The position numbers and the translations under genes were made by a program. From NCBI GenBank assembly GCA_002082585.1, contig CP020563.1, forward strand, positions 7,868,001-7,932,000: a DNA stretch of 64,000 nucleotides, written 5' to 3'. The DNA comes from Kitasatospora albolonga (GTDB lineage: Bacteria; Actinomycetota; Actinomycetes; Streptomycetales; Streptomycetaceae). How positions within the stretch are numbered: the stretch's first letter is position 1; every line of letters starts with the position of its first letter. The notes beneath the pieces are model-generated. The model saw only the letters and a list, made by a program, of their open reading frames with translations. It was not told where the DNA came from and made no database searches. Positions 51,880 through 60,260 of this stretch are shown piece by piece.

Positions 51880-52016
51880 CGGCGCCCCGGTGCTGCGGGG
51901 CGCGCGGTGTCGCGCGGGGTCGATACGCCCTGAACAGGGCGTAGTCGGTACGGTTCGAGCCACCCGCTGTGAGAGTGATCGTCGACCAAATGGCGTTGCT
52001 CTCTGGTGAGGAGTGA

Positions 52017-52370
<354 letters not shown>

Positions 52371-52385
52371 TCCGGGTTGAACGAC

Positions 52386-52426
52386 CCCTCGGCCCCCGGG
52401 ACGCACCGCGTCCCGGGGGCCGAGGG
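52386..52426 (+). terminator. Perfect 19-bp terminator hairpin
   Basis: 52386-52404 (CCCTCGGCCCCCGGGACGC) and 52408-52426 are exact inverted repeats around a 3-base loop. It follows the cold-shock gene by 15 bases. Confidence 0.85.
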
Positions 52427-52444
52427 CGTTCGCGCGCCCGGCGG

Positions 52445-52696
52445 CTATCCCGGTGACTCGTCCGGGGCCGGGTGCTCGTCGGGGTGCGCGCCTGCGTTGC
52501 GCGGCTCGTCCCGGCCGGAGCCCGCCTCGTCCGGGTCGGGCCCGTCGCCGCTCTCGCGGGCGACGCGCTCCGGCACCGGTATGTCGAGAGGGTCCTCGCC
52601 CTCCTGGGCCTGCTGGTCCGGCAGATCCGCCCCGACAGGGGGCGGACTGGGGGAAGCCCCGTCGTAGGCGGTGCCTTCCGGCCTGCGGTCGGTCAT
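52445..52696 (-). CDS. Acidic low-complexity hypothetical protein
   Basis: 83 residues, Pro/Asp/Gly-rich (SPSPPPVGADLPDQQAQEGEDPLDIPVPERVARESGDGPDPDEAGSG). GGAAGGA lies upstream of ATG 52694-52696. No domain; probably disordered. Codon bias supports coding, but its composition leaves doubt. Confidence 0.5.
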   Translation of the reverse strand: MTDRRPEGTAYDGASPSPPPVGADLPDQQAQEGEDPLDIPVPERVARESGDGPDPDEAGSGRDEPRNAGAHPDEHPAPDESPG

Positions 52697-52882
52697 GGGA
52701 ACGTCCTTCCGTGGTGCCCCGGAGCGCCCGGGGAGGGATGGTCCGCCCTGCTGGGTACCCCTTGCGGAGGGAACGATTCACACAGGTGTGGCCCGGGCCG
52801 GCGTGGGTACCCGGGGCTGTGCCCGAGCACACCAGGCGGGCACAGGACACGCACACGACGAACCGCCCGGAAGGACCCCCGC

Positions 52883-53110
52883 ATGCTGATGGCCCACCCC
52901 ACCGTGCTGCGCAATCTCGTCGAGCAGTACGAGACCCTGCGTCTGCTGCACGCGGAGAGCGGCTCCACCGAGGCACGGCAGCGCATGGACGACGTCGCCT
53001 ACACCCTGTGCGTCTCGACCGGCACGGGCGATGTCGACAGCGCCCTGGTCGCCGCCCGGCACCGGCTGCCGGGCGCCCGCCCCGAGGACGACTCCATCCT
53101 CTCGGCCTGA
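52883..53110 (+). CDS. DUF5133 protein
   Basis: 75 residues. MLMAHPTVLRNLVEQYETLRLLHAE and MDDVAYTLCVSTGTGDVDSAL match the Streptomyces DUF5133 pattern exactly in order. ATG 52883 has AAGGA 7 bases upstream. Function unknown; such genes often sit beside stress or secondary-metabolism genes. Confidence 0.8.
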   Translation: MLMAHPTVLRNLVEQYETLRLLHAESGSTEARQRMDDVAYTLCVSTGTGDVDSALVAARHRLPGARPEDDSILSA

Positions 53111-53152
53111 CCCACAGGCGGCCGAGGGATGATCACCGAAGGGGTGGGCGCA

Positions 53153-54244
53153 GTGGTACGGACCGTGGGCGTCGAGGAAGAACTGCTGCTGGTCGACCCG
53201 GAGAGCGGGGAGGCACGTGCCCTCTCCACCGCCGTGCTGGCCCGCGCCGAGCAGGACGCGGAGGGGGAGTCGGCCTTCGAGCCGGAACTGCACCGCCAGC
53301 AGCTGGAGTTCGCCACGCACCCCTGCCGCGACATGGCCGAGATCGCCGACGCGGTGCACCGGTGGCGCGCCGAGGCGAGCCGCCACGCCGCCGACGTGGG
53401 CGCCTCGGTGGCGGCCCTGGCGACCTCACCGCTGCCGGTCAGCCCCACGATCGGGGCGGGGGAGCGCTACCGCTGGATGGCCGAGCGCTACGGGCTGACC
53501 GCCCAGGAGCAGCTGACCTGCGGATGCCACGTCCATGTGTCGGTCGAGTCCGACGAGGAAGGGGTCGCGGTCCTCGACCGGGTGCGCTGCTGGCTGCCGG
53601 TCCTGCTCGCCCTGACCGCCAACTCCCCCTTCTGGCAGGGGCAGGACACCCGGTACGCCAGCTACCGCAGCCGGGTGTGGGGCCGGTGGCCCTCGGCCGG
53701 GCCCGTGGAACTCCACGGCTCCGCCGAGCGCTACCACGAGCAGGTCGCGGCCCTCGTCTCCACCGGAGTCCTCAAGGACGAGGGGATGGTCTACTTCGAC
53801 GCGCGCCTCTCGCGCAGCTACCCCACAGTGGAAGTCAGGATCGCGGACGTCTGCCTGGACCCGGCGGACACCGTCCTGCTGGCCGCACTGACCCGGGCGC
53901 TGGTGGAGACGGCCGCGCGGGAGTGGCGGGCCGGGGAACCGCCCCAGGACACCGAGGTGGCCCTGGTGCGGGTGGCGTCCTGGCAGGCGGCCCGCTCCGG
54001 CATCGACGACCGGCTCATCCACCCCCGCACCCTGCGGCCCGAGCCCGCCGCCGACGTGCTCCGGGCGCTGCTGGCACATGTGCGGGACGCCCTGGAGGAC
54101 AGCGGCGACCTCAAGGCGGCGCAGAAGGCGCTGACCGCCCTGGAGCGGCGCGGCAGCGGGGCCCGGGTCCAGCGCGAACTGCTGGAGCGGACCGGCAGCC
54201 TCCGCGACACCGTCGCGGAGTGCGTCCGCATCACCGGCGGATGA
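53153..54244 (+). CDS. YbdK-type carboxylate-amine (glutamate-cysteine-like) ligase
   Basis: 363 residues from GTG 53153; homologues usually begin MRTVGVEEELLLVD, while ATG 53129 would add eight residues. Grasp-type GCS2 family: VGVEEELLLVD, FEPELHRQQLEFATHPC, CGCHVHVSVES and the acidic metal sites in VEVRIADVC are present. It catalyses ATP-dependent formation of an amide such as gamma-glutamylcysteine. Small neighbours suggest a stress role. Confidence 0.8.
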   Translation: MVRTVGVEEELLLVDPESGEARALSTAVLARAEQDAEGESAFEPELHRQQLEFATHPCRDMAEIADAVHRWRAEASRHAADVGASVAALATSPLPVSPTIGAGERYRWMAERYGLTAQEQLTCGCHVHVSVESDEEGVAVLDRVRCWLPVLLALTANSPFWQGQDTRYASYRSRVWGRWPSAGPVELHGSAERYHEQVAALVSTGVLKDEGMVYFDARLSRSYPTVEVRIADVCLDPADTVLLAALTRALVETAAREWRAGEPPQDTEVALVRVASWQAARSGIDDRLIHPRTLRPEPAADVLRALLAHVRDALEDSGDLKAAQKALTALERRGSGARVQRELLERTGSLRDTVAECVRITGG

Positions 54245-54298
54245 GCGGAAAGCAGCACCGTACGGACACGACCGCATGAGCGAGGAAAGGAGCGGCAC

Positions 54299-54862
54299 AT
54301 GGCCACCACCGATCTCGGCGACCGCCGGATTCTGGCGATCGTCACCAACTACGGGGTCGAGCAGGACGAACTCGTCGTCCCCGTGAAGCACCTGCGCGAC
54401 CACGGGGCACAGGTGAGGGTGGCGGCGGTCTCCGACGAGGAGATCCGCACCCTCGTGGGCGACCGCGACCCCGGTGAGACCGTACGGCCCGACCTCACCC
54501 TGGCCGACGTCGACCCCGCCGCGTACGACCTCCTGCTCGTCCCGGGCGGCACGCTCAACGCCGACACCTTGCGCCTCCAGGACGCCACCACCCGGATCGT
54601 CAGCTCGTTCGCGGCCTCGGGCAGGCCCGTCGCGGCGATCTGCCACGGCCCGTGGGCGCTGGTCGAGGGAGGCTATGTGCGGGGCAAGACCCTGACCTCG
54701 TACGCCTCGCTGAAGACCGACATCACCAACGCGGGCGGCTCCTGGGTCGACAAGCCGGTGGTCCGCGACGACGAGGGCGGCTGGCCGCTGATCACCTCCC
54801 GGGACCCCGGCGACCTGGAGGACTTCCTCGGCGAGATCGACGCGGTGCTCACCGGGGCCTGA
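54299..54862 (+). CDS. DJ-1/PfpI-family glutamine-amidotransferase-like protein
   Basis: 187 residues. Nucleophile elbow AICHGPW with Cys115 and the family Glu in YGVEQDE (Glu21). DLLLVPGG and LTSYASLKTDITNAGGSWVDKPVVRD follow the PfpI/YhbO general-stress pattern (deglycase or peptidase activity in relatives). ATG 54299 has AAGGAG 6 bases upstream. It ends in a perfect hairpin. Confidence 0.88.
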   Translation: MATTDLGDRRILAIVTNYGVEQDELVVPVKHLRDHGAQVRVAAVSDEEIRTLVGDRDPGETVRPDLTLADVDPAAYDLLLVPGGTLNADTLRLQDATTRIVSSFAASGRPVAAICHGPWALVEGGYVRGKTLTSYASLKTDITNAGGSWVDKPVVRDDEGGWPLITSRDPGDLEDFLGEIDAVLTGA

Positions 54863-54870
54863 ATCCGTGC

Positions 54871-54910
54871 CCGACGGCCCCCGCCCGCGTACCGCGGCGG
54901 GGGCCGTCGG
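54871..54910 (+). terminator. Perfect 15-bp hairpin terminator
   Basis: CCGACGGCCCCCGCC (54871-54885) and its exact reverse complement (54896-54910) around a 10-base loop. Ends the DJ-1 transcript before the hydrogenase promoter. Confidence 0.8.
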
Positions 54911-54939
54911 CGTGTTCCCGTACGGCCGTGTCGGCACGG

Positions 54940-54969
54940 GTGCGCGGAGGCGATAGGGCCACCGCGCAC
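54940..54969. promoter_or_regulatory. Inverted repeat upstream of the hydrogenase operon
   Basis: GTGCGCGG (54940-54947) and CCGCGCAC (54962-54969) with a 14-base spacer containing GATAGGG. It lies 85 bases upstream of the small-subunit start, a plausible operator or promoter position. The regulator is unknown. Confidence 0.5.
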
Positions 54970-55054
54970 TTACCGGCCGGGACGCGCGCGCGGTATCCAG
55001 GAAGGAGGCTGCCGGCGAACAAGCTCCTGAAGCGGGCCGACCCGAGGAGGGCTC

Positions 55055-56137
55055 ATGGACGCCCCGACCGCCACTACGGCCGACACGGACGTACTGGACA
55101 CACCTCAGGAAGACCCGACCGTTCACATTCTGTGGATCAACGCGGGGCTGAGCTGCGACGGGGACTCCGTCTCCCTGACCGCCGCCACCCAGCCGAGCAT
55201 CGAGGAGCTCGCGCTCGGCGCCCTGCCAGGACTGCCCAAGGTCGCCGTCCACTGGCCCCTCATCGACTACGAGTGCGGGCCCGTCGAAGGCGCCGACAAC
55301 TTCGTGGAATGGTTCTTCAAGGCCGACCGGGGCGAGCTGGAACCCTTCGTCCTGGTGGTCGAGGGCTCCATACCGAACGAGCGCATCAAGCCCGAGGGCT
55401 ACTGGTGCGGCTTCGGCGACGACCCCGACACCGGCCAGCCGATCACCACCAGCGAATGGCTCGACCGGCTCACCCCCAAGGCCCTCGCGGTCGTCGCGAT
55501 CGGCACCTGCGCCACCTACGGCGGCATCCACGCGATGGAGGGCAACCCGACCGGGGCGATGGGCGTACCGGACTATCTGGGCTGGGAGTGGAAGTCCAAG
55601 GCGGGCATCCCGATCGTCTGCATCCCCGGCTGCCCCGTCCACCCCGACAACGCCTCCGAGACCCTGCTCTACCTGCTCTACCAGGCCGCGGGCGCCGCGC
55701 CCATGATCCCGCTGGACGAGGAGCTGCGGCCCACCTGGCTGTTCGGCGCCACCGTCCACGAGGGCTGCGACCGGGCCGGCTACTACGAACAGGGCCAGTT
55801 CGCCGACGAGTACGGCTCCCCGCAGTGCCTGGTCAAGCTCGGCTGCTGGGGCCCGGTCGTCAAGTGCAACGTCCCCAAGCGCGGCTGGATCAACGGCGTC
55901 GGCGGCTGCCCGAACGTCGGCGGGATCTGCATCGGCTGCACCATGCCGGGCTTCCCCGACAAGTTCATGCCGTTCATGGACGAGCCGCCCGGCGGCCATG
56001 TCTCGGCGGCGGCCAGCGGTGTCTACGGCTCCGTCATCCGGCGGCTGCGGCACTTCACGGAGAAGACGGCCGACAAGGAACCGAAGTGGCGGACGAAGAC
56101 CGAGACCATCAAGACCGGCTACCGGCCGCCCTGGTGA
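55055..56137 (+). CDS. hhyS: High-affinity [NiFe]-hydrogenase small subunit (group 1h type)
   Basis: 360 residues. Carries three iron-sulfur clusters that pass electrons from the NiFe site. The proximal cluster motif reads GLSCDGDSVSL: Cys34 and, three residues on, Asp37 where most hydrogenases have Cys. This Asp ligand is known in the oxygen-tolerant actinobacterial group. Other cluster motifs are GTCATYGG, GCPVHPDN, HEGCDRAGYY, KLGCWGPVVKCN and CPNVGGICIGC. There is no Tat signal, so it is cytoplasmic or membrane-associated by other means. ATG 55055 follows GAGGAGGG. Confidence 0.92.
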   Translation: MDAPTATTADTDVLDTPQEDPTVHILWINAGLSCDGDSVSLTAATQPSIEELALGALPGLPKVAVHWPLIDYECGPVEGADNFVEWFFKADRGELEPFVLVVEGSIPNERIKPEGYWCGFGDDPDTGQPITTSEWLDRLTPKALAVVAIGTCATYGGIHAMEGNPTGAMGVPDYLGWEWKSKAGIPIVCIPGCPVHPDNASETLLYLLYQAAGAAPMIPLDEELRPTWLFGATVHEGCDRAGYYEQGQFADEYGSPQCLVKLGCWGPVVKCNVPKRGWINGVGGCPNVGGICIGCTMPGFPDKFMPFMDEPPGGHVSAAASGVYGSVIRRLRHFTEKTADKEPKWRTKTETIKTGYRPPW

Positions 56138-56215
56138 CCCGCGCCCCCGGACACCCCGGAGAGCGGTGAAGGCCAGGACGGGCGGCACGACCTATCAGGA
56201 AGGCGGCGCGGGACC

Positions 56216-58006
56216 ATGGCGACTGCGACCGGCAAACCCGCCGTCGACGCTGACGGCCTCATGGAGATGTCGTGGGACCCGATCACGCGCATCGTCGGCA
56301 GCCTCGGCATCCACACCAAGATCGACTTCGCCGCGAAGCGGGTCGCCGAGTGCTACAGCACCTCGTCGATCTTCCGCGGGTACAGCATCTTCATGAAGGG
56401 CAAGGACCCGCGCGACGCCCACTTCATCACCAGCCGTATCTGCGGCATCTGCGGCGACAACCACGCCACCTGTTCCGTCTACGCGCAGAACATGGCGTAC
56501 GGGGTCGCGCCCCCGCACCTCGGTGAGTGGATCATCAACCTCGGCGAGGCCGCCGAGTACATGTTCGACCACAACATCTTCCAGGAGAACCTGGTCGGCG
56601 TGGACTACTGCGAACGCATGGTCCGCGAGACCAACCCCGGCGTCCTCGAACTCGCGACACGCACCGAGGCCCCGCACGCCGCCGACCACGGCTACCGCAC
56701 CATCGCCGACATCATGCGCTCCCTGAACCCGCTGGAGGGCGAGTTCTACCGCGAGGCGCTCCAGGTCAGCCGCTACACCCGGGAGATGTTCTGCCTGATG
56801 GAGGGCCGCCACGTGCACCCCTCCACGCTCTACCCCGGTGGCGTCGGCACGGTGGCGACCATCCAGCTCTTCACCGACTACCTCACCCGCCTCACCCGCT
56901 ACGTGGAGTTCATGAAGCGGGTCGTCCCGCTCCACGACGACCTCTTCGACTTCTTCTACGAGGCGCTGCCCGGGTACGAGGAGGTCGGCCGCAGGCGCGT
57001 CCTGCTCGGCTGCTGGGGCGCCCTCAACGACCCCGCGTACTGCGACTTCACGTACGCCAACATGGCCGACTGGGGCCGCAGGATGTTCGTCACCCCCGGC
57101 GTCGTGGTGGACGGCGAGCTCGTCACCAACAGCCTCGTCGACATCAACCTCGGCCTGCGCATCCTGCTCGGCTCCTCGTACTACGAGGACTGGGCGGGCA
57201 TGGGCAAGTTCGTGGAGCGCGACCCGCTCGGCAACGAGCTGGACGAACGCCACCCCTGGAACCAGCACACCATTCCGGCCCCGCAGAAACGGGACTTCGA
57301 CGACAAGTACAGCTGGGTCATGTCCCCGCGCTGGTTCGACGGCACCGACCACCTCGCCCTGGACACCGGCGGCGGCCCCATCGCCCGCCTCTGGTCCACG
57401 GCCCTGTCCGGACTTGTCGACATCGGCTACATCAAGGCCACCGGCCACAGCGTCGAGATCAACCTCCCGCGCACCATGACCAAGCCGGAAATGGCCCTGG
57501 AGTGGAAGATCCCCCAGTGGTCCAACGCCCTCGAACGCAACCGGGCCCGCACCTACTTCCAGGCGTACGCGGCCGCCGCCGCCCTCCACTTCGCCGAACA
57601 GGCGATGGAGGAGGTCCGCGCCGGACGCACCCAGACCTGGGAGCAGTTCGACGTCCCCGACGAGTCGATCGGCTGCGGCTTCACCGAGGCCGTACGCGGC
57701 GTCCTCTCCCACCACATGGTCATCCGGGACGGGAAGATCGCCAACTACCACCCCTACCCGCCGACCCCCTGGAACGGCAGCGTCCGCGACAGCTACGGCA
57801 CCCCCGGACCGTACGAGGACGCCGTCCAGAACACCCCCATCTTCGAGGAGAACCCGCCCGAGAACTTCAAGGGCATCGACATCATGCGGGCCGTCCGCAG
57901 CTTCGACCCGTGCCTGCCCTGCGGCGTCCACATGTACGTCGGCGGCGGCCGGACCGTCGAGGAGACCCATATGCCGACCGGGCTCAGCGGACTGGCGGGC
58001 GGCTGA
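56216..58006 (+). CDS. hhyL: High-affinity [NiFe]-hydrogenase large subunit (group 1h type)
   Basis: 596 residues. L1 motif RICGICGDNH (Cys76, Cys79, His83) and L2 motif DPCLPCGVH (Cys566, Cys569, His572) bind nickel and iron. WDPITRIVGSLGIH starts the conserved core. After His572 there are 24 more residues, which the maturation protease encoded at 61685 should remove. It oxidises H2, probably at trace levels, as a survival energy source. The start follows hhyS by 78 bases. Confidence 0.93.
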   Translation: MATATGKPAVDADGLMEMSWDPITRIVGSLGIHTKIDFAAKRVAECYSTSSIFRGYSIFMKGKDPRDAHFITSRICGICGDNHATCSVYAQNMAYGVAPPHLGEWIINLGEAAEYMFDHNIFQENLVGVDYCERMVRETNPGVLELATRTEAPHAADHGYRTIADIMRSLNPLEGEFYREALQVSRYTREMFCLMEGRHVHPSTLYPGGVGTVATIQLFTDYLTRLTRYVEFMKRVVPLHDDLFDFFYEALPGYEEVGRRRVLLGCWGALNDPAYCDFTYANMADWGRRMFVTPGVVVDGELVTNSLVDINLGLRILLGSSYYEDWAGMGKFVERDPLGNELDERHPWNQHTIPAPQKRDFDDKYSWVMSPRWFDGTDHLALDTGGGPIARLWSTALSGLVDIGYIKATGHSVEINLPRTMTKPEMALEWKIPQWSNALERNRARTYFQAYAAAAALHFAEQAMEEVRAGRTQTWEQFDVPDESIGCGFTEAVRGVLSHHMVIRDGKIANYHPYPPTPWNGSVRDSYGTPGPYEDAVQNTPIFEENPPENFKGIDIMRAVRSFDPCLPCGVHMYVGGGRTVEETHMPTGLSGLAGG

Positions 58007-58047
58007 CCCCGCACTGCGGGCGCGCGCACTTCGGAAAGGGGCCCACG

Positions 58048-58956
58048 ATGGCGGGAGCCGACCCCGGAACACGCATCAACGAGCTGCTGGACCGGCTGGG
58101 ACGCGAGGCCGGACCGCAGGCCCGCGAGACCGCCGACGAACTCGTGCGCAGCGTCGTGGAGTTCTACGGGGAGGGCCTCGCCCGCACCGTACGGCTGCTG
58201 CGCTCCGCCCCGGCCGGGGCCGACCCGCTCGCCGTGCTCACCGCCGACGAACTCGTCGGGGACCTGCTGATCCTGCACGACCTGCACCCCGAGGACACCC
58301 TGACCCGGGTCGGCCGCGCGCTCGACAAGGTCCGCCCCTACCTCGGCTCGCACGCCGGGGACGTCGAGGTCGCCGGACTCGATCCGGACACCGCCGAAGG
58401 GCCCACCCTGCGGCTGAGGCTGCGCGGCAGCTGCGACGGGTGTCCCTCCTCCACCCAGACCGTGCGCTGGACCATCGAGGAGGCCGTCGCCCGCCTCGCC
58501 CCGGAGATCGCGCACATCGAGGTCGAAGGGGTCGCCGAGGCCCCCGCCCAGCAGCCGCTGCTCCAGATCCAGCCCCGCCCGCCCGCCGACGCCCCGGGCG
58601 CACCGCCGCCCCCGGCCGCCGCGCCCGAACCGCCCCACTGGCACACCCTCGCCGCCCCCGCCCTGCCCGCCCACGACCACGCCACCCGTGTCGCCGACGT
58701 CGAGGGCAACGCCCTCCTGCTCGTCCGCCTCCCCGGCAACTTGTACGCCTACCGCGACCGCTGCCCCGGCTGCGGGGCCGACCTGCGCACCGCCCCCCTC
58801 GACGGGGAGTTCCTCAGCTGCGCCGGGTGCGGTGCCCGGTTCGACGTACGGCACGCTGGGCGCGGCGAGCGGACGCATCTGGAGCCCCTGCCGCTGCTGG
58901 AGGAGGAGGGAGCCGTCCGGGTCGCGCTGCCCGAGCTGCTGGGGGCCGGGCCGTGA
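58048..58956 (+). CDS. NifU-like/Rieske-like fusion protein of the hydrogenase cluster
   Basis: 302 residues. Helical N-terminal part; a NifU-type iron-sulfur scaffold around GSCDGCPSSTQ (Cys129, Cys132); a Pro-rich linker (about 168-195); and a Rieske-fold C-terminal domain with CPGCGADL (Cys239, Cys242) and CAGCGARFD (Cys258, Cys261). In the Rieske domain the usual His ligands are replaced, giving two CxxC pairs that could hold zinc or a rubredoxin-like iron. It may mediate cluster insertion or electron transfer for the hydrogenase. ATG 58048; GTGA overlap with the next gene. Confidence 0.75.
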   Translation: MAGADPGTRINELLDRLGREAGPQARETADELVRSVVEFYGEGLARTVRLLRSAPAGADPLAVLTADELVGDLLILHDLHPEDTLTRVGRALDKVRPYLGSHAGDVEVAGLDPDTAEGPTLRLRLRGSCDGCPSSTQTVRWTIEEAVARLAPEIAHIEVEGVAEAPAQQPLLQIQPRPPADAPGAPPPPAAAPEPPHWHTLAAPALPAHDHATRVADVEGNALLLVRLPGNLYAYRDRCPGCGADLRTAPLDGEFLSCAGCGARFDVRHAGRGERTHLEPLPLLEEEGAVRVALPELLGAGP

Positions 58957-59603
58957 GCGCCAACGTGCTGGCCCAGTTCACCCGGCGGCCCCCGCCGCCG
59001 GGGGAGCGATGCGAGCTGTGCGGGGAGCCGCTGCCGGGCGAGCACCGGCACCTCGTCGACACCGCCCGGCGCTCCCTCAAGTGCTCCTGCCCGCCCTGCC
59101 ACCTCCTCTTCACCCGGCCCGGCGCGGGGCAGGGCCGCTTCCGGGCCGTCCCGGACCGCTACCTCACCGACCCCGCCTTCACCCTCGACGGCGAGGGCCG
59201 GAACCGGCTCCAGATCCCGGTCGGCCTCGCCTTCTTCTTCCGCAACTCCGCCCTCGGCCGGTTCGCCGCCTTCTACCCGGGCCCCGCCGGAGCCACCGAG
59301 AGCGAACTCGACCCCGCCACCTGGGACGCGGTCCTCGGCCGCACCCGCCTTGCCGGACTGCTCCAGGACGACGTGGAGGCGCTGCTGCTGCGCGACGAGC
59401 GGGGCCTGCCCGCGAGCTGCACCCTCGTCCCCATCGACGTCTGCTACGAGCTCGTCGGCCGGATGCGGCTCCACTGGAAAGGGTTCGACGGCGGAGCCGA
59501 GGCCCGCGCGGACCTCGAGGAGTTCTTCACGCGCGTCGCGGCCCGCTCCCGCCCCCTGCGCGCGGAGGCCGAGGGCGCCGGGACCCCCGGGGGTGCCCCG
59601 TGA
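58953..59603 (+). CDS. DUF5947-like hydrogenase-cluster protein
   Basis: 216 residues from GTG 58953. N-terminal Cys sets CELCGE (Cys20, Cys23) and CSCPPC (Cys44, Cys46, Cys49) with HRH nearby could bind zinc or an iron-sulfur cluster. The rest is mixed alpha/beta (LQIPVGLAFFFRNSALGRFAAFYPGPAG). The family occurs in actinobacterial hydrogenase loci; biochemistry unknown. It is overlap-coupled at both ends. Confidence 0.72.
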   Translation: MSANVLAQFTRRPPPPGERCELCGEPLPGEHRHLVDTARRSLKCSCPPCHLLFTRPGAGQGRFRAVPDRYLTDPAFTLDGEGRNRLQIPVGLAFFFRNSALGRFAAFYPGPAGATESELDPATWDAVLGRTRLAGLLQDDVEALLLRDERGLPASCTLVPIDVCYELVGRMRLHWKGFDGGAEARADLEEFFTRVAARSRPLRAEAEGAGTPGGAP

Positions 59604-60259
59604 CCGACCTCGACTTCCGCTGCACCGGCGTACGGCCCGAGCCGTTCGGCGCGAGCCCCACGCTCCTGTTCGGCCTGCGCATCGAGGAGCTCGACCACCA
59701 GCCCGTGCACGCGCTCGCCCTGCGCTGCCAGATCCGCATCGAGCCCGCCCGGCGCACCTACGACCCGGACGAGGTCGACATGCTGGGCGACCTGTTCGGC
59801 GAGCCCAGCCGCTGGAGCAGCACCCTCAAACCGCTCCAGTTCGCCCACGCCTCCCTCACCGTGCCCGCCTTCACCGGCACCACCCACGTCGACCTCCCGG
59901 TGCCCTGCACGTACGACACCGAGGTCGCCTCCGCCTCGTACTTCCGGGCCCTCGCACGCGGTGAGATACCGCTGCTGATGCTCTTCTCCGGCACGGTCTT
60001 CACCGGCCGGGGCGGTTTCCGCGCCGAACCGGTCCCCTGGCACAAGGAGGCGTCCTGTCTGATGCCCGTGGACGTCTGGCGGGAGCTGATCGAGTCCTAC
60101 TTCCCGGGCACGGGCTGGCTGCGGCTGCGCAAGGACTGCCTGGAATCCCTGCGCCGCTACCGCTCGGAGCGCGCCCTGCCGTCGTGGGAGCAGGTCTTCG
60201 AGGAGCTGCTCGCGTCGGCCGGTGCGAAGCAGGCGGAGGAAGCGAAGGGGGTGGAGTGA
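59600..60259 (+). CDS. DUF6084-like hydrogenase-cluster protein
   Basis: 219 residues from GTG 59600. Mostly beta-rich (LDFRCTGVRPEPFGASPTLLFGLRIEEL, LTVPAFTGTTHVDLPVPCTYD, LLMLFSGTVFTGRGG), then a helical C terminus. No metal motif or catalytic signature. Conserved position in hydrogenase clusters suggests an assembly or anchoring role. Followed after one base by the next gene. Confidence 0.7.
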   Translation: MTDLDFRCTGVRPEPFGASPTLLFGLRIEELDHQPVHALALRCQIRIEPARRTYDPDEVDMLGDLFGEPSRWSSTLKPLQFAHASLTVPAFTGTTHVDLPVPCTYDTEVASASYFRALARGEIPLLMLFSGTVFTGRGGFRAEPVPWHKEASCLMPVDVWRELIESYFPGTGWLRLRKDCLESLRRYRSERALPSWEQVFEELLASAGAKQAEEAKGVE

Positions 60260-60260
60260 G

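Noticed and set aside
53426..56188. 920-residue minus-strand open frame across the YbdK, DJ-1 and hydrogenase small-subunit genes
   Set aside because: It spans intergenic terminators and three well-supported genes on the other strand; repetitive Gly/Val/Asp-rich composition shows it is a shadow.
56195..58072. 625-residue minus-strand open frame
   Set aside because: Exact antisense of the hydrogenase large subunit.
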